NCBI RefSeq assembly: GCF_003340475.1
Contig: NZ_QBKA01000002.1
Coordinates: forward strand, 2,427,501 to 2,491,500
Source of the DNA: Alteripontixanthobacter maritimus
GTDB lineage: Bacteria; Pseudomonadota; Alphaproteobacteria; Sphingomonadales; Sphingomonadaceae
Length of the DNA stretch: 64,000 bases
Direction: 5' to 3'
In this document: positions 35,225-44,005 of the stretch, in pieces
Layout of the letters: each line of letters starts with the position of its first letter
Numbering within the stretch: the first letter of the stretch is position 1
Made by a program: the position numbers and the translations under genes
Notes under the pieces: model-generated
Databases searched by the model: none
What the model saw: only the letters and a program-made list of their open reading frames with translations
Told to the model about the DNA's origin: nothing

Positions 35225-36612
35225 CAGTCATACGCCTTGGGCAGATCGCTTTCGTCGAGATCGCGGTAGCGTTCTCGCAGGCGGGTCTGGTGGTTGCTGA
35301 CCGGTTGCAGCACGCCGTCGATATAAACGGCGGTCGGCGCACTCGACAGCTCGAGCGGATCGCCATCCCATATGACGATATCGCCCGCAGCGCCGGTGGC
35401 GAGCACCCCGAACTGACCGCCATAGCCGGCGATCTCTGCCGGGACCGAGGTGATGGTGGCTAGCGCCTGGCCCCAGCTCAATCCAGATGCGCCGGGAATC
35501 TTGCCAAGCGCCACCAGATTGCCGGCATATTGCGGCGAATTGCGCGGCTGTTCGATACCGTTGCCGAGCCTGCCGATAGCGACCTTTACTCCGGCAGCGA
35601 CCATGCGGCCAACATTGCTTTGCGTGGCGGCCAGCTGTTCGAAACTGGACGGCAGATCGTCGAGCGGATCGGCTATCACCGGCACGCCGGCAGCAGCGAT
35701 TTCGCTTGCGACCAGCCAGCCTTCGCTGACACCGGCAAGCACCAGGTCGAGCGCGGGGAATTCGTTCCGCAGTGCCAACACCGCGCGAATGTCGGCCGCG
35801 CGTTCGACCACGACATAGAGCGGCTGCGTGCCATCCAGCACCGGCACCAGTGCAGCAGCGTCGAAGCGTGTTAGCAATACGTCGCTGCCGCGATCAGTTT
35901 CGTTCCGGGCCATGCGGTTGTCCGGCCCCAGATCGTCGCCCTGCCGGGGTGCGCCGCGCGCTGCCCGGCCGCCGGGAATCATTTCCCCGCTGCCGACATC
36001 GCGCGCCTCACGCAGGGCGTTGCGAAGCAGTGCGTGGGCGCTTGTCCGGCTGCCACCCGCCAGACGCGCGCCATATTCGCCCAGTGCGACCATCTGGAAC
36101 GCGCGCGGGCGGACCACCATGTCAGGGTCTGCGCCAAGGTCCACGATTGCGCCCTGTCCGCCGAAGATCGAGCTGGCGGGTGCCGACACGATGCTTGCCC
36201 TTGTGACGCCGCCCGCGCGGCTGACCGCGACATGCTGCGACGAGGGGTTGAGAGCGGGTGCAATGTCAAGCGCGGCGCTGAAGGGCGAATTTCCGGCCGT
36301 GAGATCGTTGCTTTCGCTCACTGCGCCCACGTCCCACAAGCCGAGCGTGGTGGCGGCGGCGAAGATGCCGGGCGTGACCCATTTGCCGGTGCCGTCGACA
36401 GTCTGCATTCCGGCAGGAACGGTTACGCCGCGCCCAGCCGCGACGACCTTGCCGCTGCGCACGACGACCGTTGCGCCTTCCATCGGCTCGCTGCCGTCGC
36501 CGGTGGCCACTGTGGCGTTGGTGATCGCGATGTCCTGCGCGCAAAGCCCCGCTGGTGTCGCGAGCGCGACCACAGCAGTCGCAGTAGCAAGGATGTGCGA
36601 GAAGCGGCTCAT
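35221..36612 (-). CDS. Exported amidohydrolase-family protein, metal ligands missing
   Basis: The 463-residue protein has a signal peptide (TATAVVALATPAGLCAQ) and the two-part amidohydrolase layout, with the N-terminal beta-sandwich (DIAITNATVATGDGSEPMEGATVVV), a barrel region and the C-terminal AAGDIVIWDGDPLELSSAPTAVYIDG. At the place of the usual HxH after the TPGI turn it reads TPGIFAAATTLGL, and no later His-rich strands or HSDD motif appear, unlike the neighbour at 36609-37994. It is therefore probably a non-catalytic partner. Overlaps at both ends (ATGA) tie it to the intact amidohydrolase and the FKBP gene. Confidence 0.85.
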   Translation of the reverse strand: MSRFSHILATATAVVALATPAGLCAQDIAITNATVATGDGSEPMEGATVVVRSGKVVAAGRGVTVPAGMQTVDGTGKWVTPGIFAAATTLGLWDVGAVSESNDLTAGNSPFSAALDIAPALNPSSQHVAVSRAGGVTRASIVSAPASSIFGGQGAIVDLGADPDMVVRPRAFQMVALGEYGARLAGGSRTSAHALLRNALREARDVGSGEMIPGGRAARGAPRQGDDLGPDNRMARNETDRGSDVLLTRFDAAALVPVLDGTQPLYVVVERAADIRAVLALRNEFPALDLVLAGVSEGWLVASEIAAAGVPVIADPLDDLPSSFEQLAATQSNVGRMVAAGVKVAIGRLGNGIEQPRNSPQYAGNLVALGKIPGASGLSWGQALATITSVPAEIAGYGGQFGVLATGAAGDIVIWDGDPLELSSAPTAVYIDGVLQPVSNHQTRLRERYRDLDESDLPKAYDW

Positions 36613-37994
36613 TTCACGTCCCCTTCACCGGGTTGGCCAAGCTCGAAATCGCTCACCGGTCGGCGTTTCGGATCCATCGCATCATATAGCAGCGCGCCAT
36701 CGACCCAGACCTTTTCCGGCCGCGAATAGACCGACAGCGGGTTGCCGTTCCACAGCACCACATCGGCCATCTTGCCCGCTTCCAGACTGCCGGTCATTGC
36801 TTCGACGCCCATCGCCTTGGCTGCGTTCAGTGTGATCCAGCGGATGACTTCGGCATCGGCAATCTCGATCCCCATGCGGCGACCGGCGTGCTGCGCCTTG
36901 GCAGCCTCCTGATTCAGGCGTTGGATACCGTTTTCATCGTCGGAGTGAATGACCACGCAGGCGCCCTGTTTCTGCAGCAGCGCCGCGTTTTCAGGGATCG
37001 CGTCATAGGCTTCCATCTTGAAACCGTACCAGTCCGCCCAGATCGCGCTGCACACGTCGTTTTCGCGCAGCAAATCGCCAATCTTGTAGCTTTCGATGGC
37101 GTGGTGGAAGGCGGTCACCTTGTAACCCATCTCTTTCGCCATATCCATGACGAGTGCCATTTCGTCGGCGCGGTAGCAGTGATTGTGGACCAGGATATCG
37201 CCGTCGAGCACGCCGGCCAGTGTCTCTTTGGCCAGGTCGCGCTTGTCACGGTCGCCATCGGCGTAGACCTTAGCATCCAACCACGTCTGGCGATTGATGG
37301 CGAAGTTGCCCATCCGGGTGGACGGCGCGCGCCCACGGCCGCCATAAACGCGCTTGGGGTTTTCACCGCAGGCCATCTTGAAGCCATAGGGTGCGCCGGG
37401 GAATTTCATGCCCTGCACCGTGCGGCTGGGCACGTTTTTCAAAGTGGAGGACCGTCCGCCCATCAGGTTCGCGCTGCCGGGAAGGACTTGCAGGCTGGTG
37501 ATCCCGCCATTGGCCATCGCGCGGCTGAAACCGGGGTCCTGCGGCCAGACGGAGTGTTCCGCCCAGACTTCGGGCGTGGTCGGGCTGGTGGCTTCGTTGC
37601 CGTCGGAATGCGCGTCCACGCTGGGGCTGGGATAATCGCCCAGATGGGAATGCACGTCGATAATACCCGGCGTCACATATTTGCCGGTCCCATCGATGCG
37701 GGTGTAGCCATCGGTGCCGAGCGATGCGTCGCCGATGCCCACGATCTTGCCGCCGGAAAACAGCACCGTGCCGTTGTCGATCCGCCCGCCGGCCCCGTCG
37801 AACACGGTCGCGCCGACCAGAGCGGTGGGCGCGCCGGGATAGGGTTCGTAGGTCGAGGCGAAGGGAACGCGGTCATTATCGCCTAGCGGCGCACCGCGAG
37901 CGGAGGCAACATCGCCCCTATTATTGTCGCCGGAGGTGGAACAGGCCGCGAGCATAGCCGCGCCTGCAAGTGTTGCCATGGCGCGGATATGCAT
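36609..37994 (-). CDS. Exported amidohydrolase, imidazolonepropionase-like, lipoprotein
   Basis: This 461-residue protein has a lipobox (GAAMLAACST) and the full binuclear metal amidohydrolase set: GIIDVHSHLGD (HxH), ILVHNHCYRADE, KVTAFHHAIESYKIG and VVIHSDDENG. Related enzymes hydrolyse Xaa-Pro dipeptides, imidazolonepropionate or similar amides. The ATG at 37994 was chosen because GAGGAA lies 9 bases before it; an upstream ATG at 38009 is weaker. It follows the POT transporter by 47 bases and overlaps the degenerate paralogue by four bases. Confidence 0.9.
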   Translation of the reverse strand: MHIRAMATLAGAAMLAACSTSGDNNRGDVASARGAPLGDNDRVPFASTYEPYPGAPTALVGATVFDGAGGRIDNGTVLFSGGKIVGIGDASLGTDGYTRIDGTGKYVTPGIIDVHSHLGDYPSPSVDAHSDGNEATSPTTPEVWAEHSVWPQDPGFSRAMANGGITSLQVLPGSANLMGGRSSTLKNVPSRTVQGMKFPGAPYGFKMACGENPKRVYGGRGRAPSTRMGNFAINRQTWLDAKVYADGDRDKRDLAKETLAGVLDGDILVHNHCYRADEMALVMDMAKEMGYKVTAFHHAIESYKIGDLLRENDVCSAIWADWYGFKMEAYDAIPENAALLQKQGACVVIHSDDENGIQRLNQEAAKAQHAGRRMGIEIADAEVIRWITLNAAKAMGVEAMTGSLEAGKMADVVLWNGNPLSVYSRPEKVWVDGALLYDAMDPKRRPVSDFELGQPGEGDVK

Positions 37995-38041
37995 CGCGAT
38001 ATTCCTCATTCCAATTCAGTACCTGTCAGTCGCTTATACAA

Positions 38042-39886
38042 TTAGCCCTTTGGGCGCGTCGCGGGATGAATGCCCGCTTCCTGCTGTTCCAGACCGGCCT
38101 GCGACAGCCCTTCCAGATCATCACCCACATTATCGTCGGCCAGCGTATCGAGATGCATCAACTTTTTAATCAGCGGACTAATCACCATCGCCGCCACACC
38201 GATACCCATCGCATACCAGCCAACTGTTCCATACACATCGAGGACAAGCTGCTTGCCTGCAGCCTCGCTGACATTTTCTGCACCAGTCGCAGCCGCAATA
38301 AGACCAGCGGCGAAGTTACCAGTGGCTGACGCGAAGAACCAAGTACCCATAATCAGCGAAGCCATATGAGTAGGTGCCAACCGGTTCATCGCCGATAGAC
38401 CCACCGGGCTAAGGCACAATTCACCAGTTGTGTGCAGCAGGTAGATCAGGAAGATGAAAATCACAGGGGTCGGAATATTGACCCCAACGGACTCGGCACC
38501 CCATTTAAGGACCAGGAAGCCGAGGCCCACCTGCACCAAAGCCAAGCCGAACTTCATTGGCGTAGACGGCTCGGCCCCCTTTCGCGCCAATCCCTGCCAC
38601 AGCATTGCGAATATCGGTGCCAGCAGAACGATGTAAATCGCGTTGATTGACTGGAACATGGATGCGTTCACACCCTGCGTATCCACGTGGCGGTCGGTAA
38701 ACAGATTGAGGCTGGAGCCCGCCTGTTCGAACAACGCCCAGAACACAACCGACACAATGATCAGGAACATTGCCGAAACAATACGGTCGCGGTCGTGGGC
38801 AACTTTGCCGATCATCTGCGTAACCAAGACGGTCAGAACCGTTCCCCCGCCGATGACGGCCGGCCATTTCGCACCTTCGTTACCGATTACGAGGAAGAAC
38901 ATCGAAAGTACGAGCAGCGCCGCACCGGCCATGAATACCATGAAAGCCGGCCGCGGGGCATTGGCATAGCTACCGTAGGGAAGCTGGAATGTGGCAATAG
39001 CCAGAACATAACAGACCAATGCTGCCCCGAATGTCCCAAGGAATACGCCAACTTCGTCCTGAAACTGAATAGCAATCCAGCAGAACGCGACCATTGCGAG
39101 GCCGACGCCGTAAATGCCCCATTCCCTGCCGCCTGCGATGCGTTCCGGATGCTGGCTTTCGCCGCGCCCCAGCAGCAACGGTTTGCCGACGACAAAGAAA
39201 ATCAGTCCAATCAACATGCCTGCCCCGGCAAGGCCAAAGCCCCAGCTCCAACCCCATTCGGGGCTCTGGCCAAGATAACCGCAGATGATAGCGGCGGTCG
39301 CGGCGCCAACATTAATTCCCATGTAAAAAATGGTATAAGCCGGGTCGCGGCGGATATCGGTACGCGAGTAGAGCTGCCCGACGATGACTGAAATGTTCGC
39401 CTTCAGGAACCCGGAGCCGACGATGATAAGCGCCAACGCTGCCCAGAAAACGTTGATAGTCGGATCAGCCTGTCCGCCATCACCTTCAAACGCCATGAAG
39501 AAGTGCCCGAAGGTCAACAGGACCGCACCAAAAAGCACAGCCTTGCGTTGACCCAGATAGCGGTCGGCCAGATATCCGCCAATGACGGGAGTGATATAAA
39601 CGAGCGCGGTATAGGCCCCGTAAATTATCGAGGCGTCGGAATCCGAAAAGGCCCAGTGCTGAACCAGATAGAAAATCAACAGCGCCCGCATACCGTAATA
39701 GGAAAAGCGTTCCCACATTTCGGCCATGAAAAGGAGGAAAAGCCCCTTGGGGTGCCCAACGACTTCAGCCGTCGGCCGCGTTACCAGAAACAGACCACCC
39801 AGCAGGAATCCTGCCAGCGCGACTACAGCCACCCAGAAGGCGATAGCCTCATATGCGGAATCGAAGGTAAAGATCAGCTCATACAT
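38042..39886 (-). CDS. POT/PTR-family oligopeptide:proton symporter
   Basis: The 614-residue inner-membrane protein has about 12 to 14 helices and the POT signatures: LFMAEMWERFSYYGMRALL (the ExxERFxYY motif), IGGYLADRYLGQRKA and FYMGINVGAATAAIICGYLG, and a later PTR2 block (ALFEQAGSSLNLF). It imports di- and tripeptides with protons. Start is set at the ATG at 39886 (MYELIFTF). GC content of sampled lines is about 55-58%, visibly below neighbouring genes (about 65%), which may reflect membrane codons or transfer. It leads a minus-strand operon with the amidohydrolases and FKBP. Confidence 0.93.
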   Translation of the reverse strand: MYELIFTFDSAYEAIAFWVAVVALAGFLLGGLFLVTRPTAEVVGHPKGLFLLFMAEMWERFSYYGMRALLIFYLVQHWAFSDSDASIIYGAYTALVYITPVIGGYLADRYLGQRKAVLFGAVLLTFGHFFMAFEGDGGQADPTINVFWAALALIIVGSGFLKANISVIVGQLYSRTDIRRDPAYTIFYMGINVGAATAAIICGYLGQSPEWGWSWGFGLAGAGMLIGLIFFVVGKPLLLGRGESQHPERIAGGREWGIYGVGLAMVAFCWIAIQFQDEVGVFLGTFGAALVCYVLAIATFQLPYGSYANAPRPAFMVFMAGAALLVLSMFFLVIGNEGAKWPAVIGGGTVLTVLVTQMIGKVAHDRDRIVSAMFLIIVSVVFWALFEQAGSSLNLFTDRHVDTQGVNASMFQSINAIYIVLLAPIFAMLWQGLARKGAEPSTPMKFGLALVQVGLGFLVLKWGAESVGVNIPTPVIFIFLIYLLHTTGELCLSPVGLSAMNRLAPTHMASLIMGTWFFASATGNFAAGLIAAATGAENVSEAAGKQLVLDVYGTVGWYAMGIGVAAMVISPLIKKLMHLDTLADDNVGDDLEGLSQAGLEQQEAGIHPATRPKG

Positions 39887-39984
39887 GGGCCCGGCGCCCT
39901 CCCTGCACATATTATTATGGGCCGGCCCCTCCGCCGACAGTCAAGCGCCGCACCCTAGCGGCGAATTCGGTTCTGTGAAGTGGA

Positions 39985-40000
39985 AGTTTCAAGCGAAACT
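39985..40000. promoter_or_regulatory. Inverted repeat upstream of the POT gene
   Basis: AGTTTC-AAGC-GAAACT, a perfect 6-base-arm repeat in the 255-base spacer between the POT gene and the divergent GntR-type gene, about 100 bases before the POT start. It could be an operator; no matching site was found elsewhere. Confidence 0.35.
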
Positions 40001-40141
40001 GTCATTTCGCTGTTCTGAACAGGATTACGGACCGGAAACGTCATGATCCGCCGCGCTGCCTTGCGCCTGGATGTATAGTACCACAACCTTGACCTGCCCG
40101 GGTGTATTATGGCAGTGATGCACCTCCTTCCGGAGACCCGA

Positions 40142-40489
40142 ATGTCCGAACCTGCCCGTCCTGTATATTTGAAGCTGCGCGACATGATTGCCGCGGCGAT
40201 CATGGATGGGCGGTATGCCGAAGGGGCCATGTTGCCATCGGTACGCGCTTTCGCGGCGGAGCAGGGGGCCAATCCACTCACCGTGGCCAAGGCGTATCAA
40301 CAATTCCAGTCCGACGGGCTGGTCGCTGTGCAGCGCGGGGTTGGCATGTATGTAACCAAGGGCGCCGCCGACAAGTTGCGCACTGCCGAACGGCAGGCCT
40401 TTCTCAGTGGGGAGTGGCCGGAAATAAAAGCCCGGATGCAACGTCTACGGATCGATCCGGCCGCTCTTTTGACGCAGGAATCTGCCTGA
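40142..40489 (+). CDS. GntR-family regulator, YtrA type
   Basis: The 115-residue protein has a GntR winged helix at residues 5-75 (PVYLKLRDMIAAAIMDGRYAEG, LPSVRAFAAEQGANPLTVAKAYQQFQSDGLVAVQRGVGMYV) followed by a short helical tail of about 40 residues, the YtrA subfamily form. The ATG at 40142 is preceded by GGAG; an in-frame ATG 33 bases upstream lacks one. It is divergent from the POT operon and 128 bases before ihfB. YtrA regulators often control adjacent transport genes, so the POT operon is a reasonable target. Confidence 0.88.
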   Translation: MSEPARPVYLKLRDMIAAAIMDGRYAEGAMLPSVRAFAAEQGANPLTVAKAYQQFQSDGLVAVQRGVGMYVTKGAADKLRTAERQAFLSGEWPEIKARMQRLRIDPAALLTQESA

Positions 40490-40526
40490 TTAACGCGCCC
40501 AGACAGCCCAGATGTTTCCCGGGGGA

Positions 40527-40547
40527 CTTGACTTGGATTAAGTCAAG
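40527..40547. promoter_or_regulatory. 21-bp inverted repeat upstream of ihfB
   Basis: CTTGACTT-GGATT-AAGTCAAG, with perfect 8-base arms, 71 to 91 bases before the ihfB start and just after the GntR-type gene. The left arm contains TTGACT, a possible -35 element. No T-run follows, so an operator is more likely than a terminator. Confidence 0.5.
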
Positions 40548-40617
40548 TGGTGAGAAACTACGTAATCTTTGAAACGAAACCGTCCTTTGCACGAACCGGA
40601 TTACCGGAAGGATTTTC

Positions 40618-40899
40618 ATGATACGTTCCGAATTACTGGAAGCTTTGCAGAAGGACAATCCCGACCTGAAGCCCGACGAGGTGGAGCAGGTGCTGGACGT
40701 TTTCTTCAGTGAAATCGCAAACCGCCTTGCGGAAGGCGGCCGGGTCGAACTTCGCGGTTTCGGTGCCTTTTCCACGCGCGAACGCAAGGCGCGTAAAGGC
40801 CGTAACCCGCGCACCGGGGAGGCAGTGGACGTACCGGCGAAGCGGGTGCCGTATTTCAAACCGGGCAAGGACATGCGCGAGCGTCTCAACGCCGGCTGA
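40618..40899 (+). CDS. ihfB: Integration host factor beta subunit
   Basis: This 93-residue HU/IHF-fold protein begins MIRSELLEALQKDNPDL and contains DVFFSEIANRLAEGGRVELRGFGAFSTRERKARKGRNPRTGEAVDVPAKRVPYFKPGK in overlapping conserved parts; the ERKARxGRNPRTG arm and the beta-type N-terminus (RSELLEAL) identify IhfB. With IhfA it bends DNA at replication, recombination and promoter sites. A GGAAGGA ribosome site lies just upstream. A hairpin follows at 40918-40931. Confidence 0.95.
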   Translation: MIRSELLEALQKDNPDLKPDEVEQVLDVFFSEIANRLAEGGRVELRGFGAFSTRERKARKGRNPRTGEAVDVPAKRVPYFKPGKDMRERLNAG

Positions 40900-40917
40900 T
40901 CTGCAATAGGGGAATTG

Positions 40918-40931
40918 CCGGAGCGTTCCGG
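40918..40931. terminator. Short hairpin after ihfB
   Basis: CCGGA-GCGT-TCCGG with a following TTCTC, about 18 bases after the ihfB stop. A weak intrinsic terminator is possible. Confidence 0.35.
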
Positions 40932-41101
40932 TTCTCCCCCTGCACTTGCTATCCTCATTTCCTTATTCGCATTTGTCTGGCTAAGGCGTTCAGCCTTGGC
41001 CCGATTGCGCCGCCCGCCGACGCGCGGTAGGGGCAAATCGTCAAGCCGTTTCGGCCCTGTTGAAGCGCAGGGCCGTTTTTGAGACACAAAGGCTTGCGCG
41101 C

Positions 41102-41186
41102 GCGGGTGTGGCGGAATGGTAGACGCAAGGGACTTAAAATCCCTCGACCTTTGGTCATGTGGGTTCGAGTCCCACCACCCGCACCA
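41102..41186 (+). tRNA. tRNA-Leu (TAA)
   Basis: Acceptor GCGGGTG pairs with CACCCGC; anticodon stem AGGGA/TCCCT encloses CTTAAAA, giving anticodon TAA; a long variable arm (CGACCTTTGGTCATG) marks a class II tRNA; T-arm GTGGGTTCGAGTCCCAC; discriminator A at 41183 and encoded CCA at 41184-41186. Confidence 0.96.
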
Positions 41187-41216
41187 TCCTTTCAGCGCGC
41201 ATTCCTTCCGGCGCAA

Positions 41217-41230
41217 CCTCCGGCCGGAGG
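41217..41230. repeat. Perfect 14-bp palindrome after tRNA-Leu
   Basis: CCTCCGGCCGGAGG at 41217-41230, 30 bases beyond the tRNA. A second hairpin, GCCGGG-CCATTT-CCCGGC, lies at 41320-41337 before the PilZ gene. Either may end the tRNA transcript; neither has a T-run. Confidence 0.4.
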
Positions 41231-41391
41231 CCCCCATGCCGCGATATGCCGCAACATGCTGCGATGTTTGCGGTGCGTGTTCGCGAAATGTCTCTGAAAT
41301 TCGGTAGTTACCCCTAACCGCCGGGCCATTTCCCGGCAAACCGATGTGATTATGCCTCGGATCCATTGTTCTCCACCGGAGAGAGGGTCCG

Positions 41392-42177
41392 ATGAATCAC
41401 AACGCTATTTCGCCGCCGCAGCCGCGACCGCAAGTCTCGTCCGCATCGCCCGCTCCTTCGAGCCCGGCATCCAATAACGCCGCCGGTCACGACCGCTACG
41501 ATGCCGATATGCCCAGCGACATCGATGGTCGGCAGGATGAACGGGTCACGCTGCTGATCCGTCCAGCCAAGCTGATTACCGGCAGGGGGGAGTTCCTGGC
41601 GGTCATCAGAGACGTGTCGAGCTCCGGACTGTGCCTGCGCTTTTTCCATCCTGGCCCTTCGGACCATCGCTGCGAACTGGAATTGAGAAGCGGCCAGCGG
41701 CATCGTCTGGACCGGGTCTGGGGCCGGGAGATGGAAGCTGGGTTCCGCTTCCACGAACCCACCGATCTGCGCCTGATCGTTTCTGAAAAAGGTCCCTATG
41801 GCAGCCGCCATTTGCGCTTTTCCCTGGACCTTGCGGTCCAGTTGCGCGTCCGCGGCGCGTCTGGCCGCGCGCAAATGCTTAACCTGTCGCAACAAGGTGC
41901 TCTGGTGCGTTGCGATCAGCCTCTGGCCACAGAACAGCGCCTGATTCTGACCGCAGACGGCCTGCCCGAAATCGAGGCGCGCGTTCGCTGGTGCAGGGGC
42001 GACCTTTATGGCCTCGTGCTCGACACCACCATCTCGATGCGCGAACTGGCCTGTTTCGTGGCGACGTTGCAGGGGGCAGGTAACCACGCGGCCTACCGGC
42101 ACGAAGCGATGTCTGGAATGGCTATGCATCGGGCCGCGGTAAACCTGCCATCGCACGGAGACCCGCACCCGCGTTAA
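41392..42177 (+). CDS. PilZ-domain protein (tandem PilZ-like domains)
   Basis: The 261-residue protein has a disordered Ser/Pro/Ala N-terminus, then a first PilZ domain with the c-di-GMP motif elements DERVTLLIRPAKL and VIRDVSSSGLCLRF (R-x3-R-like and D-x-S-x-x-G), and a second, weaker one (RFSLDLAVQLRVRG, MLNLSQQGALVRCDQPL, ARVRWCRGDLYGLVLD). It probably binds cyclic di-GMP and acts in the cytosol. A GAGAGG site lies before the ATG. It is followed 74 bases on by the UGM-like flavoprotein, so it may regulate glycan export, which is inference from position. Confidence 0.85.
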   Translation: MNHNAISPPQPRPQVSSASPAPSSPASNNAAGHDRYDADMPSDIDGRQDERVTLLIRPAKLITGRGEFLAVIRDVSSSGLCLRFFHPGPSDHRCELELRSGQRHRLDRVWGREMEAGFRFHEPTDLRLIVSEKGPYGSRHLRFSLDLAVQLRVRGASGRAQMLNLSQQGALVRCDQPLATEQRLILTADGLPEIEARVRWCRGDLYGLVLDTTISMRELACFVATLQGAGNHAAYRHEAMSGMAMHRAAVNLPSHGDPHPR

Positions 42178-42251
42178 CTTTAGCCTAACCAATTTCCTTC
42201 ACTCCCAAGTGAGCCAAGAATTTTGGCAAATGATCATGGGGGCCTGTATCG

Positions 42252-43883
42252 ATGACCGCACATAATGCCGGAACCGGCTCACACCAGCTGGATGTCGACG
42301 TGGCGATCGTAGGCGCGGGACCTGCCGGACTGACAGCTGGTTATCTGCTGACGAAGCAGGGTAAATCAGTCGCGATCATCGAGAAGGACGCCACTTACGT
42401 TGGCGGCATCAGCCGCACGGTGGAACATGACGGATACCGCTTCGACATCGGCGGACACCGGTTTTTCTCCAAAAGCCAGCAGGTCGTCGATCTGTGGAAC
42501 GAGATATTACCCGACGATTTCATCCAGCGCCCGCGGATGAGCCGCATCTATTACGAAGGCAAATTCTACAGCTATCCCTTGCGCGCGTTCGAAGCGCTGG
42601 GGAATCTGGGCATCTGGCGCAGCACTGCCTGCATGGCGAGCTATCTGCGCTACAAACTGTTTCCAGTGAAGAACGTGGAAAGCTTCGAGGACTGGACCAT
42701 CAACCAGTTCGGCAAGAAATTGTATTCGATCTTTTTCAAGACCTACACCGAAAAAGTGTGGGGTATGCCATGCGACGAAATGAGCGCGGACTGGGCGGCC
42801 CAGCGGATCAAGGGGTTGAGCCTGTGGAGCGCGGTTATCGACGGGCTGAAACGCTCGCTCGGCCTCAACAAGAGGCCAAATGACGGGCAGGAACACAAGA
42901 CGCTGCTGGAAACCTTTCGCTACCCGCGCCTAGGCCCGGGCATGATGTGGGATGCGGCGCGCGACAAGATCGTGGCCGCTGGCGGCACCGTGCATATGGG
43001 TCACGGCCTCAAGCAGATGTCGCAAGGGTCGGACGATAGCTGGCGGGTCACGGCGGACGGGCCCGATGGCGAACTGGCGATCCGTGCGAAGCATGTCATC
43101 AGCAGCGCGCCAATGCGCGAACTCGCCGCACGCCTCCACCCCCTGCCCGACACCGCGTGGAACGGCGGACAGCTGAAATACCGTGACTTCCTGACCGTGG
43201 CGTTGATGATCCGATCGGAAGACCTGTTTCCCGACAACTGGATCTATATCCACGACGATTCGGTGAAAGTCGGCCGGGTACAGAACTTCCGCAGCTGGTC
43301 GCCCGAGATGGTGCCCGATCCCGATGTCGCCTGCGTGGGCCTGGAATATTTCTGCTTCGAGAATGACGGCCTCTGGTCGATGGATGACGATGCGCTTGTC
43401 GAATTGGCCGCGAAGGAAATGCAGGCGCTGGGCCTGGCCGATCCGGCCGATGTGGTCGGCGGCGCGGTGGTGCGGCAGGAAAAGGCGTATCCGGTCTATG
43501 ACGGCGACTACGCGTCCCATGTCGAGGCTCTGCGGCAGGAACTGGAAGAAACGCATCCAACGCTGCACTTGGTCGGACGCAACGGGATGCACCGTTACAA
43601 CAATCAGGATCACGCCATGATGACGGCGATGCTGACGGTGGAGAACATTCTCGCCGGAAGCCGCGTCTACGACACATGGTGCGTTAACGAAGACGCTGAA
43701 TATCACGAGGCGGGTGACGAGGGCGCACAAGCTGCGCTGCCGGCGCGCGAAACAGGCGGGGCGGATAATGCGCCAGCTTCAAGACCATTGTCGGACGATC
43801 AGGTCGCGGCGCTCACATCGTTGCGCGGTGTGCCGGAACGGATTGCCGCCGATGGTAAATCGAAAGATAACCGCGCGGCGTGA
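42252..43883 (+). CDS. FAD-dependent oxidoreductase, UDP-galactopyranose mutase / amine oxidase-like
   Basis: The 543-residue flavoprotein has an N-terminal FAD site (VAIVGAGPAGLTAGYLL, G21-x-G-x2-G) and the family block GGISRTVEHDGYRFDIGGHRFFSK, YPLRAFEAL, FFKTYTEKVWGMPCDEMSADWAAQRIKGLSL and, near the end, GRNGMHRYNNQDHAMMTAM. This is the group related to UDP-galactopyranose mutase and protoporphyrinogen oxidase found next to glycosyltransferases. The C-terminal 60 residues are low complexity. It is likely cytosolic and starts a run with GtrA and a polytopic glycosyl enzyme. Confidence 0.85.
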   Translation: MTAHNAGTGSHQLDVDVAIVGAGPAGLTAGYLLTKQGKSVAIIEKDATYVGGISRTVEHDGYRFDIGGHRFFSKSQQVVDLWNEILPDDFIQRPRMSRIYYEGKFYSYPLRAFEALGNLGIWRSTACMASYLRYKLFPVKNVESFEDWTINQFGKKLYSIFFKTYTEKVWGMPCDEMSADWAAQRIKGLSLWSAVIDGLKRSLGLNKRPNDGQEHKTLLETFRYPRLGPGMMWDAARDKIVAAGGTVHMGHGLKQMSQGSDDSWRVTADGPDGELAIRAKHVISSAPMRELAARLHPLPDTAWNGGQLKYRDFLTVALMIRSEDLFPDNWIYIHDDSVKVGRVQNFRSWSPEMVPDPDVACVGLEYFCFENDGLWSMDDDALVELAAKEMQALGLADPADVVGGAVVRQEKAYPVYDGDYASHVEALRQELEETHPTLHLVGRNGMHRYNNQDHAMMTAMLTVENILAGSRVYDTWCVNEDAEYHEAGDEGAQAALPARETGGADNAPASRPLSDDQVAALTSLRGVPERIAADGKSKDNRAA

Positions 43884-44005
43884 AATTGTAAAAATCTTTA
43901 CCTTAATAAAGGCATAGGGAAGCAATTGACCGACTGCGGGCTGCTGTGTGCCGCGCAGAATATCGACGGGTTCGTCGCAAGGGCAAAGGGGGGAGGCGCA
44001 TTGGT

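Noticed and set aside
40404-41366. 320-codon minus-strand frame
   Set aside because: Covers ihfB and the tRNA-Leu gene antisense; not compatible with those features and lacks motifs.
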